From Meridianimarinicoccus marinus (GTDB taxonomy: Bacteria > Pseudomonadota > Alphaproteobacteria > Rhodobacterales > Rhodobacteraceae): DNA of 64,000 nucleotides. The notes beneath the pieces were generated by a model. The model saw only the letters and a program-made list of their open reading frames with translations. It ran no database searches and was not told the DNA's origin. The stretch lies in NCBI RefSeq assembly GCF_040689105.1, contig NZ_JBFBVU010000002.1, positions 186,001 through 250,000 on the forward strand, read 5' to 3'. The position numbers and the translations under genes were made by a program. How positions within the stretch are numbered: the first letter of the stretch is position 1; every line of letters begins with the position of its first letter. This document shows, in pieces, positions 51,513-61,501 of the stretch.

Positions 51513-52166
51513 ATGCGCGACAACGGGCCGATCCTGGCCTTCGATACCTCCGGTCCCTTTTGCGCCGCCGCCCTGCTTCGGGGCGGCGAGGTGCTTTGGC
51601 AGGGCGATTGGCAGGGCGCACGCGGACAGGCCGAACAACTTTTTCCCCTGCTTGAGGACGGATTGGCCCAAACCGGGCTGACATGGGCCGACCTGACACG
51701 TCTGGGGGTCGGCGTCGGTCCCGGCAATTTCACCGGCATCCGCATCGCGGTTTCGGCCGCGCGCGGTCTGGCCCTGTCGCTGGGCATTCCGGCCATTGGC
51801 GTCAGCCGCCTGGAAGCGCAGGTGCTGGACGCCCCCCGCCCGGCGGTCTCGCTGGTCGCGGCCCCGCGCGGCAGCGCCTATGTGCAGGTGTTTTCGGCGG
51901 ACAGCCCCCGCCCCCCGGCCCTGCACACCGCCGCAGACCTGCTGGCGCTGAAGCTTCCCGAAAACGCCCCGCTGCTGGGCGTCGATCCTACGGCGCAGGC
52001 CGAAAGCCTGAACAGGCCCATCATCGCCCCACGGATTCCGCTGGCGGTAGCCATCGCGCGCATCGCCGCCCAAGCACCTGCCGACAGCCCGCGCCCGGCG
52101 CCGCTGTACTTGCGCGCCGCCGATGCGGCCCCGGCCAGCGATCCGCCGCCGAAAATCCTTTCATGA
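51513..52166 (+). CDS. tsaB: tRNA threonylcarbamoyladenosine biosynthesis protein TsaB
   Basis: 217 aa. Needed with TsaD and TsaE for t6A37 in tRNA. ILAFDTSGPFCAAALL is the family start and VGVGPGNFTGIRIAVSAARGLAL the conserved block. Overlaps rimI by ATGA, a common bacterial pair. Confidence 0.94.
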   Translation: MRDNGPILAFDTSGPFCAAALLRGGEVLWQGDWQGARGQAEQLFPLLEDGLAQTGLTWADLTRLGVGVGPGNFTGIRIAVSAARGLALSLGIPAIGVSRLEAQVLDAPRPAVSLVAAPRGSAYVQVFSADSPRPPALHTAADLLALKLPENAPLLGVDPTAQAESLNRPIIAPRIPLAVAIARIAAQAPADSPRPAPLYLRAADAAPASDPPPKILS

Positions 52167-52576
52167 CGCCGTCCACGCTGGCGGCGCTGCATGCAGCCTG
52201 TTTCACCACACCCCGCCCCTGGCAGGCGACCGAGTTCGCCGATCTGCTGACTCAGCCCGTGGTGTTTCTGGAATCGCACCCGTCGGGCTTCGCCCTGGGC
52301 CGCGTGATCGCGGATGAGGCCGAGCTTCTGACCCTTGCCGTCGATCCGGCCCACCGACGGGCAGGCATCGGGCAGGCCTTGATGGCGCGCTTCCTCGATA
52401 CGGCATGTCAGCGCGGCGCAGCGCAGGCCTTTCTTGAGGTCGCGGCGAACAACGCCCCGGCACTGGCCCTATATGACCGCTGCGGCTTTGCCCGCGCGGG
52501 CCTGCGCCGCCGGTACTATTCCGCCCCTGACGGTCAGAAGATCGACGGGGTAGTGATGACCCGGCCCATCGCCTAG
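52163..52576 (+). CDS. rimI: ribosomal-protein-alanine N-acetyltransferase RimI-like
   Basis: 137 aa GNAT. Acetyl-CoA loop VDPAHRRAGIGQALMARFL (R/QxxGxG/A), then YDRCGFARAGLRRRYY, the RimI C-terminal signature. It acetylates S18 or other N-terminal alanines. Position after tsaB is standard; family assignment is firm, substrate by analogy. Confidence 0.9.
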   Translation: MTPSTLAALHAACFTTPRPWQATEFADLLTQPVVFLESHPSGFALGRVIADEAELLTLAVDPAHRRAGIGQALMARFLDTACQRGAAQAFLEVAANNAPALALYDRCGFARAGLRRRYYSAPDGQKIDGVVMTRPIA

Positions 52577-52752
52577 GCAATCGTACCGCCCGCACGCCGC
52601 TGCCCTGGCGTTTCGGGCGGCAACCGCTTGGCAAACCGCAGAAACCTGTTGACCCCCTTCCCCTGCTGCGGCCTACTTCTGGCAAGACCGCGCCGCAACA
52701 AGGCGCGGCGTGCCGTTTTGCGCGGCAGAAGTCCAATAGTTGGGAGACTGCA
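52577..52752 (+). promoter_or_regulatory. leader and promoter of the BMP transporter operon
   Basis: TTGACC (52649-52654), 17 bp, CCTACT (52672-52677) is a possible promoter. The transcript then holds the stem CCGCGCC/GGCGCGG, with a second GC-rich stem (GTGCCG...GCGCGGCA) and TTTT in its loop. This may be a leader regulating the importer; it is not a recognised riboswitch. Confidence 0.4.
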
Positions 52753-53748
<996 letters not shown>

Positions 53749-53754
53749 TCGCAG

Positions 53755-55332
53755 ATGACCGTTCAGACACAGACCGGGGGGCGGCCTGACATGGCCGCCC
53801 CTTCCGCTGCCCCGGCCATCGAGCTGCGCGGCATCTCGAAAGCCTTCGGCCCGGTACAGGCCAACAAGGACATCGCGATCCGGGTCGAACGCGGCACGAT
53901 CCACGGCATTATCGGCGAAAACGGCGCCGGAAAATCGACGCTGATGTCGATCCTCTATGGCTTCTACAAGGCCGACGCTGGCGAGATCTTCATCGGCGGA
54001 CAGAAAACCGAGATCCCCGACAGCCAGGCCGCCATTCGCGCCGGCATCGGGATGGTCTTCCAGCACTTCAAGCTGGTCGAAAATTTCACCGTGCTGGAAA
54101 ACGTGGTGCTGGGGGCCGAAGAAGGCGCCTTCCTGCGCCCCTCGCTGGCCAAGGCCCGCACCTTGCTGACGGACCTGTCGCGCGAATACGCGCTGGACGT
54201 GGACCCCGATGCCCTGATCGAAAACCTGAGCGTCGGCCACCAGCAGCGGGTCGAGATCCTCAAGGCCCTGTACCGCAAGGCCGATATCCTGATTCTGGAC
54301 GAGCCCACCGGCGTGCTGACGCCCTCCGAGGCCGACCACCTGTTCCGCATCCTTCACGGGCTGCGCGACGAGGGCAAGACCATCATCCTGATCACCCACA
54401 AGCTGCGCGAGATCATGGAGATCACCGACACCGTCAGCGTCATGCGGCGCGGCGAGATGACGGCCACGGTCAAGACCGCCGAAACCTCGCCCACCGAACT
54501 GGCCGAGCTGATGGTGGGCCGCAAGGTGCTGCTGCGCGTCGACAAGACCCCGGCCAAGCCAGGCGCCACGGTGCTGGATGTCTCTGACCTGCGGGTCACC
54601 GACGACAAGGGGGTCGAGCGTCTGAAAGGCGTGTCGCTGAACGTCCGGGCGGGGGAAATCCTTGGCATCGCCGGGGTGGCCGGCAATGGCCAGTCGGAAC
54701 TGTTGCAGGTGCTGGGCGGCATCGCGGATGCCACGGGAACGATCACGCTGAACGGCAAGCCGCTGAAGCTGTCGGGCAAGGACAGCGACGGGCGCGCCCG
54801 CCGCGCTGTGGGCATCACCCATGTGCCGGAGGATCGTCACAAGCTGGGCCTGATCCTTGATTTCGCGGCGTGGGAGAACACCGGCTTCGGCTACCAGCAT
54901 CGCCCCGAATACAGCCACAGCGGCATCATGGACAACGCCGCCCTGCGCGCCGACACCGATGGCAAGATGGAACGCTTCGATGTGCGCCCGCCGCACAACT
55001 GGCTGGCGGCAAAAAGCTTTTCCGGCGGCAATCAGCAGAAACTGGTGCTGGCCCGCGAGATGGAACAGAACCCGGAGCTGCTGCTGGTAGGCCAGCCGAC
55101 CCGCGGCGTCGACATCGGCGCCATCGAGTTCATCCACCAGCGCCTGATCCAGTTGCGCGACGAGGGCAAGGCGATCCTGCTGGTCTCGGTCGAGCTGGAA
55201 GAGATCCTGTCCCTGTCGGACCGGATCGCGGTGATGTTCGACGGCCGCATCATGGGCGAACGCCTGCCCGGCGACACCGACGAGACCGAACTGGGCATGT
55301 TGATGGCCGGTATGGACGGAAAGGCGGGTTGA
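53755..55332 (+). CDS. nucleoside ABC transporter ATP-binding protein (two NBDs)
   Basis: 525 aa. First NBD: Walker A GENGAGKST, signature LSVGHQQRVEILKAL, Walker B LILDEPT. Second NBD: degenerate Walker A GVAGNGQSELL, signature SGGNQQKLVLAREM and Walker B LLLVGQPTRG, the split usual for the NupO/RbsA-like family. A second in-frame Met (MAAPSAAPAIELRGI) 16 residues in is a possible alternative start. 6 bp after the binding protein. Confidence 0.94.
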   Translation: MTVQTQTGGRPDMAAPSAAPAIELRGISKAFGPVQANKDIAIRVERGTIHGIIGENGAGKSTLMSILYGFYKADAGEIFIGGQKTEIPDSQAAIRAGIGMVFQHFKLVENFTVLENVVLGAEEGAFLRPSLAKARTLLTDLSREYALDVDPDALIENLSVGHQQRVEILKALYRKADILILDEPTGVLTPSEADHLFRILHGLRDEGKTIILITHKLREIMEITDTVSVMRRGEMTATVKTAETSPTELAELMVGRKVLLRVDKTPAKPGATVLDVSDLRVTDDKGVERLKGVSLNVRAGEILGIAGVAGNGQSELLQVLGGIADATGTITLNGKPLKLSGKDSDGRARRAVGITHVPEDRHKLGLILDFAAWENTGFGYQHRPEYSHSGIMDNAALRADTDGKMERFDVRPPHNWLAAKSFSGGNQQKLVLAREMEQNPELLLVGQPTRGVDIGAIEFIHQRLIQLRDEGKAILLVSVELEEILSLSDRIAVMFDGRIMGERLPGDTDETELGMLMAGMDGKAG

Positions 55333-55333
55333 G

Positions 55334-56425
55334 ATGAACAAGATGCCGAAATGGGCCGATGTCGCCCTGATCCCGGTCATCAACCTGATCCTTGCGCTGG
55401 CGGTCTCGGCGCTGGTGATCGCCTATATCGGCGAGAACCCGGTGCAAGCGATGAAGATCATGATCAACGGCGCCATCGGCTCGGCTTATGGCTGGGGCTA
55501 TACGCTGTACTATGCGACCAACTTCATCTTCACCGGTCTGGCGGTGGCGGTGGCCTTCCATGCCCGGCTGTTCAACATCGGCGGCGAGGGGCAGGCCCTG
55601 CTGGGCGGGCTGGGCGTGGCGCTGGTCTGTCTGGCGGTGCCCTGGCCGCATTGGACGCTGGCGCTGCCGGCCTCGGTGATCGGCGGGGCGCTGTTTGGCG
55701 CCGCTTGGGCCGCGATCCCGGCCTATCTGCAGGCCAAGCGCGGCAGCCATATCGTCATCACCACGATCATGTTCAACTTCATTGCCTCGGCGCTGCTGGT
55801 CTACCTTCTGGTCAACGTGCTGAAGGTTCCCGGATCCATGGCCCCCGAAACCCCGCGCTTCCCCGAAGGCGCGCGGCTGCCCACGGCCTATGATTTCGGC
55901 GCCTGGCTGGGCTTCACCCGCTCGGCCCCGCTGAACGTGGCCTTTTTCGTCGCGCTGGCCTGCTGCGCCGGGGTCTGGTTCCTGATCTGGCGCACCCGTC
56001 TGGGATACGAGATCCGCGCCTTTGGCCAATCCGAACCCGCTGCCGTCTATGCCGGCATCCCGCCGGTGAAGATCACCGTGATCGCCATGCTGATCTCGGG
56101 CGGACTGGCCGGTCTGATGGCGGTGAACGCCGTGCAGGGCGAGGCCGAGCGACTGATCATCGACAGCGTTCAGGGCGCGGGCTTTGTCGGCATCGCCGTG
56201 GCGCTGATGGGGCGGTCGCACCCCCTGGGCGTGCTGATCGCGGCACTTCTGTTCGGCGCGCTGTATCAGGGCGGCGCCGAGCTGGAATTCGAGATCCCGG
56301 CCATCAGCCGCGAAATGATCGTGGTGATCCAGGCGCTGGTGATCCTGTTTACCGGTGCGCTTGACAACATGGTGCGGGCCCCCGTGGCACGGCTGTTCTC
56401 GGGCTTCGGAAAAGGAGCTGCATGA
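55334..56425 (+). CDS. nucleoside ABC transporter permease (NupP-like)
   Basis: 363 aa, ten helices, branched-chain/ribose-type permease. FHARLFNIGGEGQALLGGLGV is the family core and VYAGIPPVKITVIAMLISGGLAGLMAVN the EAA-like coupling segment. It follows the ATPase by one base and overlaps the next permease by 4 bp. Confidence 0.92.
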   Translation: MNKMPKWADVALIPVINLILALAVSALVIAYIGENPVQAMKIMINGAIGSAYGWGYTLYYATNFIFTGLAVAVAFHARLFNIGGEGQALLGGLGVALVCLAVPWPHWTLALPASVIGGALFGAAWAAIPAYLQAKRGSHIVITTIMFNFIASALLVYLLVNVLKVPGSMAPETPRFPEGARLPTAYDFGAWLGFTRSAPLNVAFFVALACCAGVWFLIWRTRLGYEIRAFGQSEPAAVYAGIPPVKITVIAMLISGGLAGLMAVNAVQGEAERLIIDSVQGAGFVGIAVALMGRSHPLGVLIAALLFGALYQGGAELEFEIPAISREMIVVIQALVILFTGALDNMVRAPVARLFSGFGKGAA

Positions 56426-57390
56426 TGGATCTGAACACGGTTCTTCAGCTTCTGGATTCCAGCCTGCGCCTGGCCACGCCGCTGCTGTTTGCCTGCCTTG
56501 CAGGGCTGTTTTCCGAACGCGCGGGCATTTTCGACATCGGTCTTGAGGGCAAGATGCTGGCCGCTGCCTTCTTCTCGGCGGCGGCGGCGGCGGTGTCGGG
56601 CTCGGCCTGGGTCGGGCTGGCGGCGGGCTGTGCCGCGTCATTGTCGCTGGCGGCCCTGCACGGGGTCGCCTCGATCACCTTCCGGGGCAACCAGTTGATC
56701 TCGGGCGTGGCAATCAACTTTCTCGCCGCCGGGCTGACGGTGCTGATCGGGCAGAACTGGTTCAAGCTGGGCGGGCGCACCCCGCCCCTGCAAGGCGACG
56801 CCCGGTTCCAGAACATCGATTTGCCGCTGGCCAGCACACTTGAATCGGTGCCGCTCCTTGGCCCGCTCTATTCCCAGGTGCTGTCGGGGCATTCGATCCT
56901 TGTTTATGTTGGGCTCCTGTCGGTGGTGGGCAGCTGGTACGTGCTGTTCCGCACCCGTTTCGGCCTGCGCCTGCGCGCGGTGGGTGAAAACCCCGGCGCT
57001 GTGGATACCGCGGGCGTCTCGGTCGTCGGGCTGCGCTATGCGGCGGTGCTGATCTGCGGGCTGCTGTGCGGGCTGGCGGGGGCCTATCTGGCCACCGGCC
57101 TGTCGGCGGGCTTCGTCAAGGACATGAGCGCGGGCCGCGGCTTTATCGCGCTGGCGGCCCTGATCTTCGCCAAGTGGCGGCCCTGGTCGGCCCTAGGCGC
57201 CTGCCTGCTGTTCGGCCTGCTGGAGGCCCTGGGCAACCGCTTCCAGACCGTGGAACTGGCCGGCGTCACTCTGCCCACGCAACTGATGCAGGCGCTGCCC
57301 TATATCCTGACGGTGGTGATTCTGGCGGGCTTTGTCGGCAAGGCCATTCCGCCCCGCGCCGGCGGCGAACCCTACGTCAAGGAACGCTGA
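56422..57390 (+). CDS. nucleoside ABC transporter permease (NupQ-like)
   Basis: 322 aa. IFDIGLEGKMLAAAFFSAA mirrors the first permease; RAVGENPGAVDTAGVSVVGLRYAAVLICGLLCGLAGAYLATG is the coupling region (quoted in part). A heterodimer with the previous permease is typical of BMP-type importers. ATG 56422 or the next ATG 56425. Confidence 0.92.
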   Translation: MMDLNTVLQLLDSSLRLATPLLFACLAGLFSERAGIFDIGLEGKMLAAAFFSAAAAAVSGSAWVGLAAGCAASLSLAALHGVASITFRGNQLISGVAINFLAAGLTVLIGQNWFKLGGRTPPLQGDARFQNIDLPLASTLESVPLLGPLYSQVLSGHSILVYVGLLSVVGSWYVLFRTRFGLRLRAVGENPGAVDTAGVSVVGLRYAAVLICGLLCGLAGAYLATGLSAGFVKDMSAGRGFIALAALIFAKWRPWSALGACLLFGLLEALGNRFQTVELAGVTLPTQLMQALPYILTVVILAGFVGKAIPPRAGGEPYVKER

Positions 57391-57398
57391 CCCCGTCG

Positions 57399-57437
57399 CA
57401 CGGCGCACAAACTTGCGCCGTGGGGGACAGGTTTTTT
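57399..57437 (+). terminator. terminator of the BMP importer operon
   Basis: Stem CACGGCGCA/TGCGCCGTG with a 6-base loop, then GGGGACAGG and a run of six T. Placed 9 bp after the last stop. Confidence 0.65.
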
Positions 57438-57513
57438 CAGAAACTGCAAGAAAGCTGCACTGCAGAAAGCCTGAGGGACTGGACCCCGCCGCAAGGCTCA
57501 CTATTGTCGCGCC

Positions 57514-58434
57514 ATGCAAATCTATCTCCCCATTGCCGAAGTTTCGGTCAACGCGTTCCTGCTGCTCGGGCTGGGCGGACTGGTGGGCGTGCTGTCGGGC
57601 ATGTTCGGAGTCGGCGGCGGCTTTCTGATGACGCCATTGCTGTTCTTCATCGGCATCCCCCCCGCCGTGGCCGTCGCGACCGAGGCCAACCAGATCGTCG
57701 CCTCGTCCTTCTCGGGCGTGCTGGCGCATTTCAGGCGCAAGACGGTGGATCTGAGGATGGGGGTCGTGCTGCTGACCGGCGGCCTGATCGGCGCGGCGCT
57801 GGGGGTGAAGGTCTTTGCCCTGCTCAAGGAGATGGGCCAGGTCGATCTGCTGGTGAAGCTTTGCTACGTGGTGTTCCTGGGCGTGGTCGGCGGGCTGATG
57901 TTCGTCGAAAGCCTGAATTCGATCCGCAAGGCGCGCCGCGTCGGCGCCCCGGCCCCCAGACGGCGGCGGTCGGCCTGGGTGCAAGCGCTGCCATTGAAGA
58001 TCAAGTTCCGGACTTCGGGCCTGTATATTTCGGTCATCCCGCCGATTCTGGTTGGCCTGTTCGTTGGCGTGCTGTCGGCAATCATGGGGGTCGGCGGCGG
58101 CTTCATCATGGTGCCCGCGATGATCTATCTGCTGGGGATGCCCACCAAGGTGGTGGTCGGCACCTCGCTGTTCCAGATCATCTTCGTCACCGGGTTCTCG
58201 ACCCTGCTGCACGCGACCACCAACTACACCGTGGATGTGGTGCTGGCCGTGCTGCTGCTGGTCGGCGGCGTCATCGGGGCGCAGATCGGCACCCGCATCG
58301 GCACCCGGCTGAAGGCCGAACAACTGCGCATCCTGCTGGCCGGCATGGTCCTGATCGTGTGCTTCAAACTGGGACTCGACCTGCTGATCCAGCCGTCTGA
58401 ACTGTATTCCATCGGCACCGAGGGCGGACACTGA
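57514..58434 (+). CDS. TauE/SafE family sulfite/sulfoacetate exporter-like protein
   Basis: 306 aa with about eight helices. Internal repeat: MFGVGGGFLMTPLL near the start and IMGVGGGFIMVPAM in the second half, with ATEANQIVASSFSGVLAHF. TauE/SafE proteins export sulfite, sulfoacetate or related anions. The next gene (TIGR02186 type) overlaps its stop by one base, a frequent pairing. Confidence 0.9.
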   Translation: MQIYLPIAEVSVNAFLLLGLGGLVGVLSGMFGVGGGFLMTPLLFFIGIPPAVAVATEANQIVASSFSGVLAHFRRKTVDLRMGVVLLTGGLIGAALGVKVFALLKEMGQVDLLVKLCYVVFLGVVGGLMFVESLNSIRKARRVGAPAPRRRRSAWVQALPLKIKFRTSGLYISVIPPILVGLFVGVLSAIMGVGGGFIMVPAMIYLLGMPTKVVVGTSLFQIIFVTGFSTLLHATTNYTVDVVLAVLLLVGGVIGAQIGTRIGTRLKAEQLRILLAGMVLIVCFKLGLDLLIQPSELYSIGTEGGH

Positions 58435-59192
58435 TGCTGCGCCTGCTGATCATCGCCGCGTTGCTGTGGGCGCTGCCCGCCCGCGCGGAAGAGGTTGTCT
58501 TGGGTCTGAGCCAGGACGAGGTTGCCATCACCGCCACCTTCGACGGTTCGTCGCTGCTGATCTTCGGCGCCGTGAAGCGCGAGGAACCGCTGCCGAGGGA
58601 TTCCGATCTGGATGTCATCATCACCGTCTCGGGCCCGCCCGGCCCGCTGGACGTCCGCCGCAAAGAGCGGCGCATGGGCATCTGGGTCAACACCGACTCG
58701 GTCCACCTGCTGCACGCGCCCAGCTTCTACGCGGTGGCCAGCACCCGACCGCTGGACCAGATCCTGAACCTGGACGAAGACCAGCATCACATCATCTCGG
58801 TGGACTACGTGATGACCACGGTCGGCCCGGCCCATGCCGCGCCCGACCTGGACGTGTTCACCGATGCGCTGGTGCGCATTCGCAGCGAGGCAGAATTGTA
58901 CCAACAGCATGAAACCGGCGTGGCGCTGGATCAGCAGACGCTGTTCCGCACCTCGCTGGACCTGCCGGCGAACCTTGTGGAAGGCATATATTCCACGCGG
59001 ATTTTCCTTGTCCGCGATGGCGCGGTGATCGACCGCTATGACACCACGATCGAGGTGCACAAGGTCGGGATCGAACGCTGGCTGTACAATCTGGCGCATG
59101 ACCGGCCGCTGGCCTACGGAATCATGTCGCTGGTCATCGCCATCGCCGCGGGCTGGTTGGCCTCAGCCGCCTTCCGGATGTTCCAGCGATAG
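58434..59192 (+). CDS. TIGR02186-type membrane protein linked to TauE/SafE
   Basis: 252 aa. Signal peptide (LLIIAALLWALPARA), a large periplasmic part (EVVLGLSQDEVAITATFDGSSLLIFGAVKREEPLP, and VIDRYDTTIEVHKVGIERWLYNLAHDRPLAYG) and one C-terminal helix (IMSLVIAIAAGWLASAAF). Partner of the preceding exporter in several alphaproteobacteria; the function itself is unknown. Its 3' end overlaps the convergent helicase by 30 bp. Confidence 0.8.
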   Translation: MLRLLIIAALLWALPARAEEVVLGLSQDEVAITATFDGSSLLIFGAVKREEPLPRDSDLDVIITVSGPPGPLDVRRKERRMGIWVNTDSVHLLHAPSFYAVASTRPLDQILNLDEDQHHIISVDYVMTTVGPAHAAPDLDVFTDALVRIRSEAELYQQHETGVALDQQTLFRTSLDLPANLVEGIYSTRIFLVRDGAVIDRYDTTIEVHKVGIERWLYNLAHDRPLAYGIMSLVIAIAAGWLASAAFRMFQR

Positions 59193-60722
59193 GGTCGGGT
59201 CGATCTCGCGGATCAGGTCGGGGGCGGGCGGCACCGTCAAGTCATCGGTGCCCAGCGGCACCGTGGGCTTGCCCAGCCGATATCGCATCACCCAGTGCAG
59301 CCGCGTCTCGGCGCGGGTGATCGCCACATAGGCCAACCGTTTCCACAGCGGCAATCCCGCCTCGGTCCGTCCGGCGCGGTAGGCGGCATAGATGTCGGGA
59401 CCGAAGACTTGCACCTCGGGCCATTGCGAGCCCTGCGCCTTGTGGATCGTCACCGCCGCACCGTGCAGGAAGGCCGCCCCCATGCGGGCTGCGAATGGGA
59501 TGAAGGGCTCTTCCTCGTCGGGATGTTCGATCTTGATGATCGAGGCCGCCGAGACCTGAGGTTCGGGCGCGCCCAGCACGTGCAGCCGGGAAAACCCCGG
59601 ACGGCGGCCCTGCCCCAGATAGATCACCTGCGCGCCCTTGATCAATCCGCGCGCCTCAAGATCCAGCCGCTTCTTGCGATGTTTCAGCGGCAGTTCCAGC
59701 CCGTCACAGATCAGCGGCTCGCCGGGCAGCAGGCTGTCGTCGGGGGCGGCATGCGCCTTGCGGAAGGCCTGGATCAGCCGCACGCGGGTCGCATTGCGCC
59801 AGACCAGCACCGGAGAGCGCGCCATCAGGTCGGCCTCGACCCGGCCTGCAACCACGACACGATCATCGCTGCGGGCGGCGTCGTCGATCATCCTTTCGAA
59901 CTGTTCGAAACCCACATCCGGGTCGCTCAAGGCATGGGCAAGGTCGAGAATCGGGTTGTCGCGTTCCTGACGGTGAATGCGACTCAGCACCAATTGGCGC
60001 TGTTCCGGCAGCTTGTCGAAGACCATTTCGCCCGATTGCCCCACCGGTGCCAGCTGCGCAGGGTCGCCAAACAGCACCAGAGTGGGAAAAATTTCTTTCA
60101 GGTCGTCAAATTGTCGCGCATCCAGCATCGAACTTTCATCGACGAATCCGATGTCCAGCGGCTCTTCGCGGCGTTTCCAGCCAGTGATGAAGTCCGATCC
60201 CCGCAATCCGGCCGAGGCCAGCGCCCCCGGCACCGACTTGTGCAGGTCGTAAAATGCCTTGGCGCGATCCAGCGCGGTGTCGTCCAGAACCTCGGTTTCC
60301 GGCCTTGGCCCGCGCCCGGCCAGCCATTCGGCGATCTTCTCATACTCCGGATCATAGACCGGCGTGTACAGCACCCGGTGAATCGTCGTCGCCGGAACAC
60401 CCCGGTTGCGCAGGACCGAGGCCGCCTTGTTGGTGGGCGCCAGAATGGCAAGGGTGCGCCGCTCCTTGCGGCGGCGACCCTCGTAGTCGCCCGAAACGAT
60501 CTCGACGCCCGCAGCCTCCATGGCGTGGTACAGCTGCGCCAGAAGGATGGTCTTGCCCGATCCCGCCTTGCCAAGAACGGCCAGGGTCTGATCGCCCTTC
60601 GATGCCGGGGGGCCAAGCCCCCCGCCCGCCAGGTCGATCCCGGCGGCGGCAAGGACTTCGGTCACCCGCGCAAAGGCGGCATCCTGATCTTCGGACAGGA
60701 CAATATCGGTCACGGCATTCAT
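59163..60722 (-). CDS. RecD-like ATP-dependent helicase
   Basis: 519 aa SF1 helicase. Walker A LGKAGSGKTILLAQLYHAMEA, Walker B FVDESSMLDARQ, the GDPAQLAPVGQSG motif III and C-terminal VTIHKAQGSQWPEV and YVAITRAETRLHWV (motifs V-VI). Lacks the long RecD N-terminal region, so it is a stand-alone RecD2/UvrD_C_2 type. Start MNAVTDIVLSEDQDAAF. Confidence 0.9.
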   Translation of the reverse strand: MNAVTDIVLSEDQDAAFARVTEVLAAAGIDLAGGGLGPPASKGDQTLAVLGKAGSGKTILLAQLYHAMEAAGVEIVSGDYEGRRRKERRTLAILAPTNKAASVLRNRGVPATTIHRVLYTPVYDPEYEKIAEWLAGRGPRPETEVLDDTALDRAKAFYDLHKSVPGALASAGLRGSDFITGWKRREEPLDIGFVDESSMLDARQFDDLKEIFPTLVLFGDPAQLAPVGQSGEMVFDKLPEQRQLVLSRIHRQERDNPILDLAHALSDPDVGFEQFERMIDDAARSDDRVVVAGRVEADLMARSPVLVWRNATRVRLIQAFRKAHAAPDDSLLPGEPLICDGLELPLKHRKKRLDLEARGLIKGAQVIYLGQGRRPGFSRLHVLGAPEPQVSAASIIKIEHPDEEEPFIPFAARMGAAFLHGAAVTIHKAQGSQWPEVQVFGPDIYAAYRAGRTEAGLPLWKRLAYVAITRAETRLHWVMRYRLGKPTVPLGTDDLTVPPAPDLIREIDPTLSLEHPEGG

Positions 60723-60761
60723 GCCCGGACCCTAGCCCGGGACCGCGACGGCCACCAGCAC

Positions 60762-61397
60762 TCAGGCGGTATGCGCCAGCTCGATCCGCGCCTGATGACG
60801 CGACAGGTGGAACCACAGGCGCGACTGTGCGCGCGGGATACCGGCCTTTTCACACAGGGTTTCCGCGCGGCTTTCGGAAAAACTCCACAAGCCCGCGCTG
60901 ATCGCCTCGCGGCCTTCGCCCTGGGTGCCGACCACCAGCGGCGACCAGCCCAGGCGGCGGTAGATGCGCACCATGCGGGCATCGAAGACCCCGATCGAGA
61001 ACGTCAGATCGAAGCCCAGACCAACCTCGCAGCCGCCCAGCATCAGCGCCGCCGACACCTGCGGTGCCGCGTTGCGGGCAAGGCAGAAGCGGGTGCATTC
61101 CCAGATCTGCGAATTGCGGATCCGTGCGCCGTCCAGAAGGTTGCGAAAGTGATCGTCCAGCATGTTCGGCCCCGACGTCGGCAGGAACCGCATCGAACCT
61201 CCGTGGCTGCCGTCGGGCTCTTCCCAGATCACGTAGAGCGGGTTCATCGCGTCGTATTCGTCGCGCTCTTCGCCATGGTCGTCGATGGACACATCCCAGC
61301 CCAGACGTGTGTGGAACTGATCGGCGCGATCCTGAAACATGGAGTCGCGCAGCTTCGGGTGATGGTTCAGTTCGTTCGAAAAAAGGTATCTCAGCAT
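60762..61397 (-). CDS. luxI: acyl-homoserine lactone synthase
   Basis: 211 aa autoinducer synthase. The conserved LuxI residues are present: MFQDRADQFHTRLGWDV (Arg, Phe, Trp), DEYDAMNPLYVI (Asp pair), GSMRFLPTSGPNML and IWECTRFCLA (Glu, Arg). It makes N-acyl-homoserine lactone from SAM and acyl-ACP; chain length is not readable. Downstream of luxR on the same strand. ATG follows GGGGATAGAC. Confidence 0.94.
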   Translation of the reverse strand: MLRYLFSNELNHHPKLRDSMFQDRADQFHTRLGWDVSIDDHGEERDEYDAMNPLYVIWEEPDGSHGGSMRFLPTSGPNMLDDHFRNLLDGARIRNSQIWECTRFCLARNAAPQVSAALMLGGCEVGLGFDLTFSIGVFDARMVRIYRRLGWSPLVVGTQGEGREAISAGLWSFSESRAETLCEKAGIPRAQSRLWFHLSRHQARIELAHTA

Positions 61398-61501
61398 GTC
61401 TATCCCCAGTCCGCTGTGTTGACGGGCTCAGGGTGTTCAACCGCTGGTTAACCAGAGTTAATCGCACCGCGCGGTGCGTTAACGAAATGTTAAAATTTCG
61501 T
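61398..61501. promoter_or_regulatory. luxR-luxI intergenic region with three inverted repeats
   Basis: 104 bp. (a) CTGGTTAACCAG at 61444-61455, 47 bp before the luxI ATG, next to a TTGAAC -35-like box; (b) the perfect 16-bp palindrome CGCACCGCGCGGTGCG at 61463-61478; (c) AACGAAAT-6-ATTTCGTT at 61481-61502, overlapping the luxR stop, which could be a weak terminator. (a) or (b) may be a LuxR-type box. Confidence 0.5.

Noticed and set aside
54700..54760. Second NBD of the nucleoside ATPase as defective
   Set aside because: The degenerate Walker A (GNGQSE) is normal for the second half in this transporter family.
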